Notes: a model not told the origin generated them from the letters alone. A DNA stretch of 64,000 bases from Alphaproteobacteria bacterium UBA1301 (GCA_002307725.1 DBUB01000017.1:55648-119647); one strand, 5' to 3'. Counted from the stretch's first letter, positions 42,218-52,097 are shown. Program-made: numbers and translations.

Positions 42218-43336
42218 GTGACCACATTTGCCCTTGAAATCGCTGCCACTGACGGCGCCGCGCGCACCGGGATTCTCCACACCGGCCGCGGCGATATTCG
42301 CACGCCCGCGTTCATGCCGGTGGGTACGGTGGGTTCGGTCAAGGCCATGCTGCCGCAAAGCGTGCGCGAGACCGGCGCCGACATCATCCTCGGCAACACC
42401 TATCATTTGATGCTGCGTCCGGGGGCGGAGCGGGTGGCACGGCTGGGCGGCTTGCACAAATTCTGTGGCTGGGAACGGCCGATCCTGACGGACTCCGGCG
42501 GCTTTCAGGTGATGAGTCTCGCCAAGTTGCGCAAAATCACCGAAGAGGGCGTCAAGTTCCAATCGCACATCGACGGTGCCACTGAGTTCCTCTCGCCCGA
42601 ACGCGCCATGGAAATCCAGCGCTTGCTCGGTTCCGACATTCAGATGGTGTTGGACGAATGCCCCGCCTTTGGCGGCAGCGAAGAGGTGATTGAAAAGTCG
42701 CTGACGCTGTCGATGCGCTGGGCGAGGCGCTCGCGCATTGCGTTTGGCGAGCAGCCGGGCAAAGGCTGTTTCGGCATCGTGCAAGGCGGCACCTTCGCAT
42801 ATTTGCGAGAGCGTTCGGCCGCGGCGCTCAAGGAGATCGGCTTTCACGGTTACGCGGTCGGGGGCTTGGCAGTCGGTGAACCGCAGGCGATGATGTTCGA
42901 GACCCTCGATTTCACCGTGCCTCATTTGCCGACAGACCGGCCGCGCTATCTCATGGGCGTCGGCAAGCCGGATGATATTGTTGGCGGCGTTTTGCGCGGC
43001 ATCGATATGTTCGATTGTGTGCTGCCGACCCGTTCGGGCCGCAATGCGCAGGCCTTCACCTGGGATGGTACGCTCAACTTACGTAACGCTTGTCATGCCG
43101 AAGACACCGGGCCGATCGATACCGCTTGCCGTTGCCCGGCCTGCCGCCAGTTTTCCCGCGCCTATCTGCATCATGCGGTGAAAGCGAACGAGATCATCGC
43201 CGCGATGCTGCTGACCTGGCACAATCTCACTTTTTATCAGGACCTGATGGCGACGTTGCGCGGTGCCATTGCCGAAGGGCGCGTCACGGATTTCGCGAAA
43301 AGTTTCACCGCCCGTTACGGCGAACGCAGCGCTTAA
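42218..43336 (+). CDS. tgt: Queuine/preQ1 tRNA-guanine transglycosylase
   Basis: TGT exchanges guanine-34 of GUN anticodon tRNAs for preQ1, the step before QueA. The 372-residue protein has RTPAFMPVGTVGSVKAMLP, DIILGNTYHLMLRPG, ILTDSGGFQVMSLA (nucleophile/base Asp), FGIVQGG, YAVGGLAVGE, FDCVLPTRSGRNAQAF (nucleophile Asp) and the zinc site CRCPACRQFSRAYLHH. The start is GTG. The stop overlaps the end of convergent galU by 3 bases, so no terminator separates them. Confidence 0.98.
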   Translation: MTTFALEIAATDGAARTGILHTGRGDIRTPAFMPVGTVGSVKAMLPQSVRETGADIILGNTYHLMLRPGAERVARLGGLHKFCGWERPILTDSGGFQVMSLAKLRKITEEGVKFQSHIDGATEFLSPERAMEIQRLLGSDIQMVLDECPAFGGSEEVIEKSLTLSMRWARRSRIAFGEQPGKGCFGIVQGGTFAYLRERSAAALKEIGFHGYAVGGLAVGEPQAMMFETLDFTVPHLPTDRPRYLMGVGKPDDIVGGVLRGIDMFDCVLPTRSGRNAQAFTWDGTLNLRNACHAEDTGPIDTACRCPACRQFSRAYLHHAVKANEIIAAMLLTWHNLTFYQDLMATLRGAIAEGRVTDFAKSFTARYGERSA

Positions 43337-44211
43337 GTGTATTTCTTCAGAATCTCGCGCAGTGCCGGGGCAATGTCGGGACGCCGCAATCCGAGCGCAA
43401 TGTTGGCGTGAAGGAAGCCCACCTTGTCGCCGCAGTCGTAGCGTTCGCAAGTGGTTTCCACCGCATGGAACGGCATGGTGCCGATCAGCTTGGCCATTGC
43501 ATCGGTGAGCTGGATTTCGTTGCCGGCACCGCGGCTCTGATGGCCGAGGATGGCGAAGATTTCCGGTTGCAGGATGTAGCGGCCGATGATGCAAAGCGTG
43601 GACGGCGCCTTGTCCGGATCGGGCTTTTCGACCAGCGCCTTCACTTCGGTGGCGTTGCCGTTCTTAGCGCCGGGATCGACGACGCCGTAGCGCTTGGTCT
43701 CTTCGCGCGATTTGTTTTCCGCCGCGACGATGCACCCCCCCCCGACGCGGTTGTAGGCTTCTATCATCTGCGTGATCGAACCCGGCGTGCCGACCATCAG
43801 ATCGTCCGGCAGCAGCACCGCAAACGGATCATTGCCGATGAAATGGCGCGCGCACCACACCGCATGGCCGAGGCCGAGCGGATTTTGCTGGCGGACGAAA
43901 CCGACCGATCCGCTCTTGGGCAACATCTCCAAGAGGCTGTTGAGCTGTTCGGTCTTCTCGCGCGCGGCAAGCTGCGCTTCGAGTTCGTAGGCGTGATCGA
44001 AGTGGTCGGAGATGACTTGCTTGCCACGGCCGGTCACGAACACGAACTGCTCGATGCCCGCTTCCTTGGCTTCTTCGACCGCATACTGCACGACCGGCTT
44101 GTCGACGATGGTGAGCATTTCCTTGGGAACCGCCTTGGTGGCGGGAAGGAACCGGGTGCCAAGGCCGGCAACGGGTAGAACGGCTTTGCGGACGCGTCTC
44201 GGAGTCGTCAT
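43333..44211 (-). CDS. galU: UTP-glucose-1-phosphate uridylyltransferase
   Basis: GalU forms UDP-glucose, the precursor for UDP-glucuronate (see the ugd gene at 52928) and polysaccharides. The ~292-residue sequence shows RKAVLPVAGLGTRFLPATKA, PKEMLTIVDKPVVQYAVEEA, VTGRGKQVISDHFD, AVLLPDDLMVG and ALVEKPDP. ATG 44211 is preferred; an in-frame GTG at 44244 would add 11 residues. The coding strand contains a run of nine G (43735-43743 on the plus strand) encoding the Val-Gly-Gly-Gly region, a potential slippage site. It is divergent from the TPR-SPOR gene. Confidence 0.96.
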   Translation of the reverse strand: MTTPRRVRKAVLPVAGLGTRFLPATKAVPKEMLTIVDKPVVQYAVEEAKEAGIEQFVFVTGRGKQVISDHFDHAYELEAQLAAREKTEQLNSLLEMLPKSGSVGFVRQQNPLGLGHAVWCARHFIGNDPFAVLLPDDLMVGTPGSITQMIEAYNRVGGGCIVAAENKSREETKRYGVVDPGAKNGNATEVKALVEKPDPDKAPSTLCIIGRYILQPEIFAILGHQSRGAGNEIQLTDAMAKLIGTMPFHAVETTCERYDCGDKVGFLHANIALGLRRPDIAPALREILKKYT

Positions 44212-44307
44212 AGGAACCTGTGTGTAAGTTGACGTGCTTTGCACTCTTTATTCGCATATCGGCACGGTTTGCGTCTACTCGCAACTGTAGATACTTGGAG
44301 GGTTCGT

Positions 44308-45165
44308 GTGCGCCGCTTGAGACGCGTTGCGTGCCTATTGATTCTGTTGACAGCGTTGGCAGCGCCCGCACCGGCGCCGTCGGGCGACGCGTTCGCGCGT
44401 GGTCAGATGGAAGCGGCCATTGCGCTGGAGCAATCAGGGCGCTACCGCGAAGCCATTGAACAACTGTCACGCGCTATCGCGGCGAAAACGCTATCGGATG
44501 CCGATACGGCACGCGCCCTTTTCGATCGTGGTGTTGCCTATGACGGCCTCGGAAACATGCGCGCAGCGGTGGCCGATTACAGCGCCGCCTTGCGTCTCGA
44601 TGCGGACTTGGCGCCGGCGCTCAACAACCGGGCCAATGCCTTTCGCCGCGCCGGACGCCTGGTGGAAGCCAAGCGCGACTATTGGGCGGCACTGAAATGC
44701 CCGAGTGTCGCGCGCGAGTATTCGTACAACGGTCTTGGTCTGATTACCGTCGCGGAAGGAGATCGGGACGCAGCCCGCGGCTATTTCCAGAAGGCGCTGG
44801 CGGTCAATCCCAACTTCGGACCAGCGGCACAGAGCCTAGCGGCGTTGATGGATCCAGCTGCGCCACCGGAGACGAAGTCGGCGGAGGCGCCAGCCGAGAA
44901 GAAGCCAGCGGCCGCGACCGGCGCTGTGCTGGTGCAGCTCGGGGCCTTCCAGAACGAGGTCATGGCGCGCGCCGCCTGGGACAAGATTGCGGCCGCCTCG
45001 GAGGACGCTTTGCGCGGGTTCACGCCGGTGACCGTACCGGTCGATCTGCCCGGCAAAGGGCGCCTATGGCGGCTCCGAACGGCGGTTTCGGACATTACGG
45101 CCGCCAGGAAGCTGTGCCTGACCCTACTGATGCACCGCCAAGCCTGCGTGCTTGCCCGCCATTGA
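44308..45165 (+). CDS. TPR- and SPOR-domain envelope protein
   Basis: A 285-residue protein with an N-terminal hydrophobic leader (RRVACLLILLTALAAPAPAP) that exports or anchors it. TPR repeats follow (FDRGVAYDGLGNMRAAVADY, ALRLDADLAPALNNRANAFR), then a linker rich in Ala, Pro, Glu and Lys. The C-terminal SPOR-like domain (AVLVQLGAFQNEVMARAAWD ... RLRTAVSDITAARKLC) may bind denuded peptidoglycan. GTG 44308 was chosen because GGAGGG lies 6 bases before it. A role in cell-envelope or division-site assembly is an inference from the SPOR domain. Confidence 0.8.
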   Translation: MRRLRRVACLLILLTALAAPAPAPSGDAFARGQMEAAIALEQSGRYREAIEQLSRAIAAKTLSDADTARALFDRGVAYDGLGNMRAAVADYSAALRLDADLAPALNNRANAFRRAGRLVEAKRDYWAALKCPSVAREYSYNGLGLITVAEGDRDAARGYFQKALAVNPNFGPAAQSLAALMDPAAPPETKSAEAPAEKKPAAATGAVLVQLGAFQNEVMARAAWDKIAAASEDALRGFTPVTVPVDLPGKGRLWRLRTAVSDITAARKLCLTLLMHRQACVLARH

Positions 45166-45285
45166 GGCCGCGATGCCCGCATTTGGTGCATATTAATTGC
45201 ATTATATTTTGTGGTCTTGCATGTGATTCCAATCCGCGCTGCGACCCTCTATGGTGCCCCAGCGAAGGTTCAAGGTGCTCTCAGT

Positions 45286-46710
45286 ATGTCGATTTTCCCG
45301 GTGATTCTGTCTGGTGGTTCCGGCACGCGATTGTGGCCGTTGTCGCGGGGTGCGCTGCCCAAGCAGCTTCTGGCACTGCACGGCGACCGCACCATGATCC
45401 AGGAAACTGTGGCGCGCGTACGTTTTCCCGGGGCGGCGGCGCCGATCCTGATCTGCAACGACGATCACCGCTTCCTGGTCGCCGAGCAGATGCAGCAGAT
45501 TGGTCTTTCGCCGAGCGCCATCGTGCTGGAGCCGATGGGCCGCAACACCGCGCCCGCCGCCGCTGTGGCCGCGCTGATCGCCGGGGAGAATGATCCCAAA
45601 GCCGTCGTGGCGCTGTTTCCCTCCGATCACGTTGTCAGTGATGAGCCTGCGTTCCAAGCCGCGCTTGCCATTGCGGTGAAAGCCGCCGAAGCCGGCAACA
45701 TCGTCACCTTCGGTTTGGAGCCGACCGCGCCTGAAACCGGCTACGGCTATATCGAGCGTGGTGAGCCTCTTGCCGGGGCCGACGGCGCCTTCAAGGTGCG
45801 GGCCTTTCGCGAAAAGCCGGATGCCGAAACCGCCGCGGGTTATCTCGCCGACGGCAACTATTTCTGGAACGGCGGCATGTTCGTGTTCCGCGCCGACGTG
45901 CTGATCGAGGAACTGGAAAAACAGGCCCCCGGCATTCTGCCGCCGGTGCGCGAGGCGGTGGCGAAAGCCGCGCGCGATCTCGATTTCATCCGGCTCGATG
46001 CGTTGAGCTTCGCCCAGGCACCGAATATCTCGATCGACTACGCGGTGATGGAGAAAACTGCGCGCGCCGCCGTGGTGCCGTGCAACATCGGTTGGAATGA
46101 TGTCGGCTCGTGGTCGTCGCTGTGGGAAATCCGCGAACAGGATGAATCCGGCAATGTGCTGCAAGGCGACGTGGTCCTGCATGACACCAAAACCTCCTTC
46201 GTGCACAGCGAGCACATGCTGACCGCGCTGGTCGGCGTCGAAAATCTCGTCGTGATCGCCACCAAAGACGCCGTGCTGGTGGCCGACAAGGGCCATGCCC
46301 AAGACGTCAAAGCCATCGTCGACAAGCTGAAGGCCGCCGGTCGCACCGAGCCGATGGAACACACCGTGGCATTCCGGCCCTGGGGCTCTTACGAGGTGGT
46401 CGATCGCGGTGACAATTTCCTCGTCACCCACATCATGATCAAGCCGGGCGAACGTATCGGTCTGCACATGCACCATCACCGCGCCGAACATTGGATCGTG
46501 GTGCAGGGGACCGCGCGCGTCACCAGCGGCGACAAGGTCACGATCCTGCACGAGAACCAGTCGACTTTCATCGCGCTGGGCGAAAAGCACCGGCTTGAGA
46601 ACCCCGGCAAGGTCCCGCTGCGGCTGATCGAGGTGCAGTCCGGCCCTTATCTTGGCGCCGATGACATCGCCCGGCTCGAGAACTTCTACGGTCTGGAAAA
46701 CAAGGCGTAA
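45286..46710 (+). CDS. manC: Mannose-1-phosphate guanylyltransferase / mannose-6-phosphate isomerase
   Basis: A 474-residue bifunctional type II enzyme producing GDP-mannose. The N-terminal nucleotidyltransferase has VILSGGSGTRLWPLSRGALP, then PKQLLAL, VLEPMGRNTAPAAAVAAL and FREKPDAETA. The C-terminal cupin isomerase has RPWGSYEVVDRGDNFLVTHI and metal-binding HMHHHRAEHWIVVQGTA. GDP-mannose feeds exopolysaccharide or O-antigen synthesis and the GDP-heptose-like route suggested by the HddA-like kinase. ATG 45286 is the family start. A hairpin overlaps the stop codon. Confidence 0.96.
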   Translation: MSIFPVILSGGSGTRLWPLSRGALPKQLLALHGDRTMIQETVARVRFPGAAAPILICNDDHRFLVAEQMQQIGLSPSAIVLEPMGRNTAPAAAVAALIAGENDPKAVVALFPSDHVVSDEPAFQAALAIAVKAAEAGNIVTFGLEPTAPETGYGYIERGEPLAGADGAFKVRAFREKPDAETAAGYLADGNYFWNGGMFVFRADVLIEELEKQAPGILPPVREAVAKAARDLDFIRLDALSFAQAPNISIDYAVMEKTARAAVVPCNIGWNDVGSWSSLWEIREQDESGNVLQGDVVLHDTKTSFVHSEHMLTALVGVENLVVIATKDAVLVADKGHAQDVKAIVDKLKAAGRTEPMEHTVAFRPWGSYEVVDRGDNFLVTHIMIKPGERIGLHMHHHRAEHWIVVQGTARVTSGDKVTILHENQSTFIALGEKHRLENPGKVPLRLIEVQSGPYLGADDIARLENFYGLENKA

Positions 46711-46730
46711 GGCCGCCGGGTGCGGCCTTA
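46708..46730 (+). terminator. Hairpin overlapping the manC stop codon
   Basis: taaggccgc and gcggcctta form a perfect 9-bp stem around cgggt; the stop codon TAA is the base of the stem. No T-tract follows, so this may be a stability hairpin or a Rho-assisted end rather than a classical intrinsic terminator. Confidence 0.45.
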
Positions 46731-46821
46731 ACAGAGGCCTCACTGCGCGCCTGCGAATCCAAGCGCTTGAATTGTCCGCCGGATAAGCCTATTTCACGGA
46801 TAATCCTCGGGGGTCCCGAAT

Positions 46822-47736
46822 TTGTCCAGTATAATTTCTGTAGTATCCCATCTTAAGCGCCTGGAAGCCGAGAGCATCCACATCATGCGGGAGGTCGCTG
46901 CCTCCTTCGACAATCCCGTGATGCTCTATTCGATCGGCAAAGACTCGTCGGTGATGCTGCACTTGGCATTGAAGGCGTTTTATCCGAGCCTGCCCCCGTT
47001 CCCGCTGCTGCATGTCGACACGACGTGGAAGTTTCGCGAGATGATCGCGTTTCGTGACGCCACCGTGGCGCGCCTCGGTCTCAAACTGATCGTGCACATC
47101 AACCAGGACGGCGTCGCGCGCGGCATCAATCCGTTTGATTCCGGTTCGGCGCTGCACACCCAGGTGATGAAGACCGAAGGCCTGAAGCAGGCGCTCGACC
47201 ACTACGGCTTCGATGCTGCGTTCGGCGGTGCCCGTCGCGACGAGGAAAAATCGCGCGCCAAGGAACGCATTTTTTCGTTCCGCACCGCGAGCCATGCCTG
47301 GGACCCCAAGAACCAGCGCCCCGAGCTTTGGCGTGTCTACAACACCCGCGTGAACAAGGGCGAAAGCATCCGCGTGTTTCCGCTGTCAAACTGGACCGAA
47401 CTCGACATCTGGCAATACATCATGGCCGAGAACATCCCGATCGTGCCGCTGTATTTCGCCAAGAAGCGCCCGGTGGTGGCGCGCGACGGAACCCTCATCA
47501 TGGTCGATGACGACCGAATGAAATTGCGTCCCGGCGAAGCGATTGAGGAAAAGCTGGTGCGTTTCCGCACCCTCGGCTGTTATCCGCTGACCGGCGCGAT
47601 CGAAAGCGATGCCGATACGCTGGAAGCCATCGTGTCGGAAATGCTCACCGCCCGCACCTCCGAACGCCAAGGCCGGCTAATCGATTCCGACGAAAAGGCC
47701 TCGATGGAGAAGAAGAAAAAAGAGGGGTATTTCTGA
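46822..47736 (+). CDS. cysD: Sulfate adenylyltransferase subunit 2
   Basis: CysD carries the ATP pyrophosphatase active site of ATP sulfurylase, making APS from sulfate with CysN. The 304-residue sequence has HLKRLEAESIHIMREVAASF, the PP-loop-like MLYSIGKDSSVMLHLA, PLLHVDTTWKFREMIAFRD, AAFGGARRDEEKSRAKERIF and FPLSNWTELDIWQYI. The start is TTG (MSSIISVVSHLKRLEAES fits the family N-terminus). The stop overlaps the cysNC start (TGATG). The gene begins 111 bases after manC, with a likely own promoter. Confidence 0.97.
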   Translation: MSSIISVVSHLKRLEAESIHIMREVAASFDNPVMLYSIGKDSSVMLHLALKAFYPSLPPFPLLHVDTTWKFREMIAFRDATVARLGLKLIVHINQDGVARGINPFDSGSALHTQVMKTEGLKQALDHYGFDAAFGGARRDEEKSRAKERIFSFRTASHAWDPKNQRPELWRVYNTRVNKGESIRVFPLSNWTELDIWQYIMAENIPIVPLYFAKKRPVVARDGTLIMVDDDRMKLRPGEAIEEKLVRFRTLGCYPLTGAIESDADTLEAIVSEMLTARTSERQGRLIDSDEKASMEKKKKEGYF

Positions 47737-49613
47737 TGGCCTCTCTGCGCGAGTACCTCGCCGCCCAGGAAAACAAGTCGTTCCTGCGATTCCTCACCTG
47801 CGGTTCGGTCGATGACGGCAAATCCACCCTGATCGGGCGGCTGCTCTACGACACCAAGCTGTTGTTCGACGACCAGCTTGCGACGCTGGAGAAGGATTCC
47901 AAGCAGCACGGCACCACCGGTGGCGATATCGATTTTGCGCTTCTGGTCGACGGCCTCGAAGCCGAGCGCGAGCAGGGTATCACCATCGACGTCGCTTATC
48001 GCTTCTTCACCACCGACAAGCGCAAGTTCATCGTCGCCGATACGCCGGGTCACGAGCAATACACCCGCAACATGGCGACCGGCGCCTCCAATTCGGACCT
48101 CGCGGTGATTCTGATCGATGCGCGCAAAGGCGTGCTGATCCAGACGCGGCGCCATGCTTATATTTGTTCGCTGCTCGGCATTCGCCACATCGTGCTGGCG
48201 GTGAACAAGATCGACCTGATGGATTACCGTCAGGACGTGTTCGACGCCATTGTCGCCGAGTTCACGAAATTTGCCGAACCGCTAGGGTTCCAATCGCTGG
48301 TGTCGATCCCGATGTCGGCGCGTTTCGGCGATAATGTGATAGCCGCAAGCGCCAATACGCCGTGGTATGACGGCCCGGCGCTGCTGGCCCATCTCGAATC
48401 CGTCGACGTCGATACCGCCGTTACCGATGGCCCGTTCCGGATGCCAGTGCAGTGGGTCAACCGCCCCAATCTCGATTTCCGCGGCTTTTCCGGCACCATC
48501 GTCAGTGGGCGGATCAAGCCGGGCGACAAAATCGCAGTCGCCGGATCGGGCCGCACCTCCACGGTTGCGCGTATCGTCACTCAAGGCGGCGATCTCGAAG
48601 CAGCCGCGGCGGGCGAGGCGGTGACGCTGATGCTCGCCGACGAAGTTGATATTTCGCGCGGCGATGTTCTCAGCGCCGACAAGGCGCGCCCGGAAGTATC
48701 CGACCAGTTCGCGGCACATCTGATCTGGATGGCGGAAGAGGAATTGCTGCCGGGGCGCGGCTACATCTTGAAGCTGGCGACGGCGCAAGTGCCGGCGCAA
48801 ATCACCGCCTTGAAACATAAGATCGACGTCAACCGTCTCGAGCAGTACGCGGCCAAGACGCTGCATCTCAACGAGATCGGTTATGTCAACGTCTCGCTCA
48901 GCCAGCCGATCGCCTTCGATCCTTATGCGCAAAACCGCGACATGGGTGGTTTCATCTTGATCGACCGCTTCACCAACGCGACGGTTGGCGCTGGCATGAT
49001 CGATTTCGGCCTCCGCCGCGCCACCAATGTGCATTGGCAAGCGCTCGATGTGAACAAACAGGCGCGCGCGGCGCAGAAGCACCAGAAGCCCGCCGTCTTG
49101 TGGTTCACCGGCCTGTCGGGCTCGGGCAAATCGACGATCGCCAATATCGTGGAGCGCCAGCTTCATGCCCAGGGCCGCCACACCTACATCCTCGACGGCG
49201 ACAATGTCCGTCATGGCCTCAACCGTGACCTCGGCTTTACCGAAGCCGACCGGGTGGAAAACATTCGCCGCGTCGCCGAAATCGCCAAGCTGTTCACCGA
49301 TGCCGGGCTGATCGTGTTGGTGTCGTTTATCTCGCCGTTCAAATCCGAACGCCGCATGGCGCGCGAACTGATGGGCGAGGGCGAGTTCGTGGAAGTGTTC
49401 GTCGATACCCCGCTGGAGGTCTGTATCGCGCGCGACGTGAAGGGCCTTTATGCCAAAGCCCAAGCGGGCGCGATCAAGAACTTTACCGGCATCGACAGTC
49501 CCTATGAGCGCCCCGAAACGCCGGAGCTAACGCTGAAAACGGTGGCCAGCGATCCCGCCCTGGAAGCCGAACGCGTTCTAGCTTTCCTGCGCGAGCACGG
49601 ATACGTCGCATAG
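47736..49613 (+). CDS. cysNC: Bifunctional sulfate adenylyltransferase subunit 1 / APS kinase
   Basis: A 625-residue CysN-CysC fusion. The CysN GTPase has GSVDDGKSTLIGRLL (residues 23-37), EREQGITIDVAYRFF, DTPGHEQYTRNM and AVNKIDLMDY, followed by beta-barrel domains. CysC begins near residue 450 with FTGLSGSGKSTIANI (P-loop 459-466), LDGDNVRHGLNRDLGF, VSFISPFKSERRMAR and FTGIDSPYE. Together with CysD it converts sulfate to APS and then PAPS for assimilation or sulfation. The N-C fusion is common in proteobacteria. Confidence 0.98.
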   Translation: MASLREYLAAQENKSFLRFLTCGSVDDGKSTLIGRLLYDTKLLFDDQLATLEKDSKQHGTTGGDIDFALLVDGLEAEREQGITIDVAYRFFTTDKRKFIVADTPGHEQYTRNMATGASNSDLAVILIDARKGVLIQTRRHAYICSLLGIRHIVLAVNKIDLMDYRQDVFDAIVAEFTKFAEPLGFQSLVSIPMSARFGDNVIAASANTPWYDGPALLAHLESVDVDTAVTDGPFRMPVQWVNRPNLDFRGFSGTIVSGRIKPGDKIAVAGSGRTSTVARIVTQGGDLEAAAAGEAVTLMLADEVDISRGDVLSADKARPEVSDQFAAHLIWMAEEELLPGRGYILKLATAQVPAQITALKHKIDVNRLEQYAAKTLHLNEIGYVNVSLSQPIAFDPYAQNRDMGGFILIDRFTNATVGAGMIDFGLRRATNVHWQALDVNKQARAAQKHQKPAVLWFTGLSGSGKSTIANIVERQLHAQGRHTYILDGDNVRHGLNRDLGFTEADRVENIRRVAEIAKLFTDAGLIVLVSFISPFKSERRMARELMGEGEFVEVFVDTPLEVCIARDVKGLYAKAQAGAIKNFTGIDSPYERPETPELTLKTVASDPALEAERVLAFLREHGYVA

Positions 49614-49651
49614 GTCTGGTTGCTGGCGGCAGGCCGGGGGTGCCGGCCAAT

Positions 49652-49726
49652 TGGTGAGCCCGATGGGGTTCGAACCCATGGCCCTCTGATTAAAAGTCAG
49701 ATGCTCTACCCCTGAGCTACGGGCTC
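49652..49726 (-). tRNA. tRNA-Lys (anticodon TTT)
   Basis: The complement forms a full cloverleaf: acceptor GAGCCCG/CGGGCTC, D-arm GCTCAGGGGTAGAGC, anticodon stem TCTGA/TCAGA with loop CTTTTAA (anticodon TTT), T-loop TTCGAAC, discriminator A and an encoded CCA. It reads AAA/AAG. Confidence 0.96.
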
Positions 49727-49931
49727 ACGAACGCAGACGGGTGGGTGTCCCGCCGCGGGAGGGCGGACCATATGGGTAGACGCCCGGCTGGTCAACCGCG
49801 GCTAAGCGGCTGTCCCCAGGCAGTTTTTGCCAGTCCGGCTGGCTGGCGGTGGAGCTGGCGGGGCAAATGGCCCTATAACGGGGCAACCGTCGTTTTTCCG
49901 CGCGCCTGGCGCGGCTGTTGGAGACCTTCCC

Positions 49932-52091
49932 ATGACCCGTATCCGTTCCGCGTTGCTTGGCGCGGCCGCCGTCTTGACGCTCGCCGCATGTTCAACCACA
50001 CCGCCCGCCCCGCCGCCGCCTGCGCCGCCGCCGCCAAACCCGTTCGCTGCCGCCTCGCCCTTGCCGTTGCAGGCGCCCGATTTCGGCCGCATCAAGGACA
50101 GCGACTACCAGCCGGCGATCGAGCGGGGCATGGCGATTCAGCGCCAGGAAATCGATGCCATCGCGGCCAATCTCGAGGCGCCGACCTTCGCCAACACCAT
50201 CGCGGCGATGGAAAAATCCGGCGCCATGCTGACGCGGGTATCGAAAGTGTTCTTCGCCCTGACCGCTGCCAACACCAATGAGGTGCTACAGAAGGTCAAG
50301 TCGGATGAGGCGCCCAAGCTTTCCGCCCATCACGACGCAATCTTCATGAACGCGGCGCTGTTTGCCCGGGTGGAAGCGTTGTGGAACGCGCGCGCCAGCC
50401 TCAACCTCGGTCCGGAAGAGACGACGTTGCTCGACGTCTACTATCACAACTTCGTCGCCTCGGGCGCCAAGCTGGGCGCGGCGGGTAAGGTGCGACTCTC
50501 TGAGATCAACACGCAGCTTTCGACCTTGCAGACCGTTTATGACGAGAAGCTGCTCGCCGCTACCAACGCCGGGGCGCTGGTGGTCGATGATCCGGCCAAA
50601 CTCGCCGGGCTCGATGACAGCGCTATCGCCACTGCCGCCAAGACGGCCGAGGAGCGCGGTCTCAAAAGCAAGTGGGTGATCCCGCTGATCAACACCACGC
50701 AACAGCCATCGTTGCAGGACCTCAGCGACCGCGCCACGCGCCAGAAGTTGTTCGAGAATTCCTGGACCCGGTCCGAAAAGGGCGATGCCAACGACGAACG
50801 CGATACCATCGCCACCATCGCCCAGCTTCGCGCTGAGAAGGCGGCGCTGCTCGGCTATCCCAATTGGGCCGCGTATGTGCTCGAAGACCAGATGGCTAAG
50901 ACGCCGGAGGCCGTGACCGGCTTCCTGGATAAGCTCGGCCCGGCGGCGGTTGCCAAGGCGAAAGGCGAAGCTCGCGACATCCAGAAAGCGATCGCCAAAA
51001 GCGGCGGCAAGTTCAAGCTCGCCGCTTACGATTGGGAGCGTTACGCCGAAGCGGTGCGCAAAGCCAAATACGATCTCGATGAGAGCCAGACGAAGCCGTA
51101 TTTCGAGATGTCGAACGTGCTCGAGAATGGCGTCTTCTTCGCCGCCAATCAGCTCTACGGAATCACCTTTAAGGAGCGCAAGGACATCCCGGTCTATCAG
51201 GCCGACGTGCGCGTGTTCGAGGTGATCGACAAGGACGGTTCGACCTTGGGGCTGATGTATTTTGACTGGTTCAAGCGCGACAACAAGCAGGGCGGCGCCT
51301 GGATGGATACCTTCGTCGATCAGTCGAAGGTCTTGGGCACCAAGCCGGTCGTCTACAACGTCTGCAACTTTATCAAACCAACAGAGGGTCAGCCGGCGCT
51401 GCTATCGTTCGACGACGTGACCACCGCGTTCCATGAATTTGGCCATGCGCTGCACGGCCTGTTCGCCAGCCAGAACTATCCGACCGTTTCGGGCAGCGCC
51501 ACGGCGCGCGATTTCGTCGAGTATCCATCGCAGTTCAACGAACATTGGGCGCTCGATCCCGCTGTGCTGAGGCACTATGCGATCCACTACAAGACGCATG
51601 AGGTGATTCCGGAAAAGCTGGTGGCCAAGATCAAGAAGGCGGCGACCTTCAATCAAGGCTACATGCTGACCGAACTCGTCGCTGCGGCCCAGCTCGACAT
51701 GCAATGGGCGCTGCGCCCGGCCAGTGCGCCCAAGGCCGATGTCGATGCCTTCGAAACCGAAGCGCTGACCAAGACCGGGCTCAACGTCGCCGAAGTGCCG
51801 CCGCGCTATCGCTCGAGCTATTTCACTCACATCTGGACGCTCGGCTATTCCGCCGGTTACTACGCCTATTTGTGGAGCGAGATGCTCGACGACGACACTT
51901 ATGCCTGGTTCGAGGATCATGGCGGGCTGACAGCGGCGAACGGCCAGCGTTATCGCGACATGATTCTTTCCCGCGGCCACACCATGGATTACGACGCGAT
52001 GTTCCGCGCCTTTTACGGCAAAGACCCGGAAATCGGCCCACTCCTGGAAAATCGCGGCTTGAAAAAGCCCGCGCGGCACAAGAAACACTAA
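49932..52091 (+). CDS. M3-family zinc metallopeptidase lipoprotein (Dcp-like)
   Basis: A 719-residue protein with a lipoprotein leader ending in the lipobox LTLAACS, then a proline-rich spacer. The rest is an M3 peptidase: TTAFHEFGHALHGLF with the zinc motif HEFGH at 501-505, plus EYPSQFNEHWALDP and RSSYFTHIWTLGYSAGYYAY. The overall layout follows peptidyl-dipeptidase Dcp, which removes C-terminal dipeptides. The lipid anchor puts it in the periplasm or outer membrane, as in several alphaproteobacterial Dcp proteins. ATG 49932 was chosen because it gives the lipoprotein leader. A good terminator follows. Confidence 0.94.
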   Translation: MTRIRSALLGAAAVLTLAACSTTPPAPPPPAPPPPNPFAAASPLPLQAPDFGRIKDSDYQPAIERGMAIQRQEIDAIAANLEAPTFANTIAAMEKSGAMLTRVSKVFFALTAANTNEVLQKVKSDEAPKLSAHHDAIFMNAALFARVEALWNARASLNLGPEETTLLDVYYHNFVASGAKLGAAGKVRLSEINTQLSTLQTVYDEKLLAATNAGALVVDDPAKLAGLDDSAIATAAKTAEERGLKSKWVIPLINTTQQPSLQDLSDRATRQKLFENSWTRSEKGDANDERDTIATIAQLRAEKAALLGYPNWAAYVLEDQMAKTPEAVTGFLDKLGPAAVAKAKGEARDIQKAIAKSGGKFKLAAYDWERYAEAVRKAKYDLDESQTKPYFEMSNVLENGVFFAANQLYGITFKERKDIPVYQADVRVFEVIDKDGSTLGLMYFDWFKRDNKQGGAWMDTFVDQSKVLGTKPVVYNVCNFIKPTEGQPALLSFDDVTTAFHEFGHALHGLFASQNYPTVSGSATARDFVEYPSQFNEHWALDPAVLRHYAIHYKTHEVIPEKLVAKIKKAATFNQGYMLTELVAAAQLDMQWALRPASAPKADVDAFETEALTKTGLNVAEVPPRYRSSYFTHIWTLGYSAGYYAYLWSEMLDDDTYAWFEDHGGLTAANGQRYRDMILSRGHTMDYDAMFRAFYGKDPEIGPLLENRGLKKPARHKKH

Positions 52092-52097
52092 AACAAA

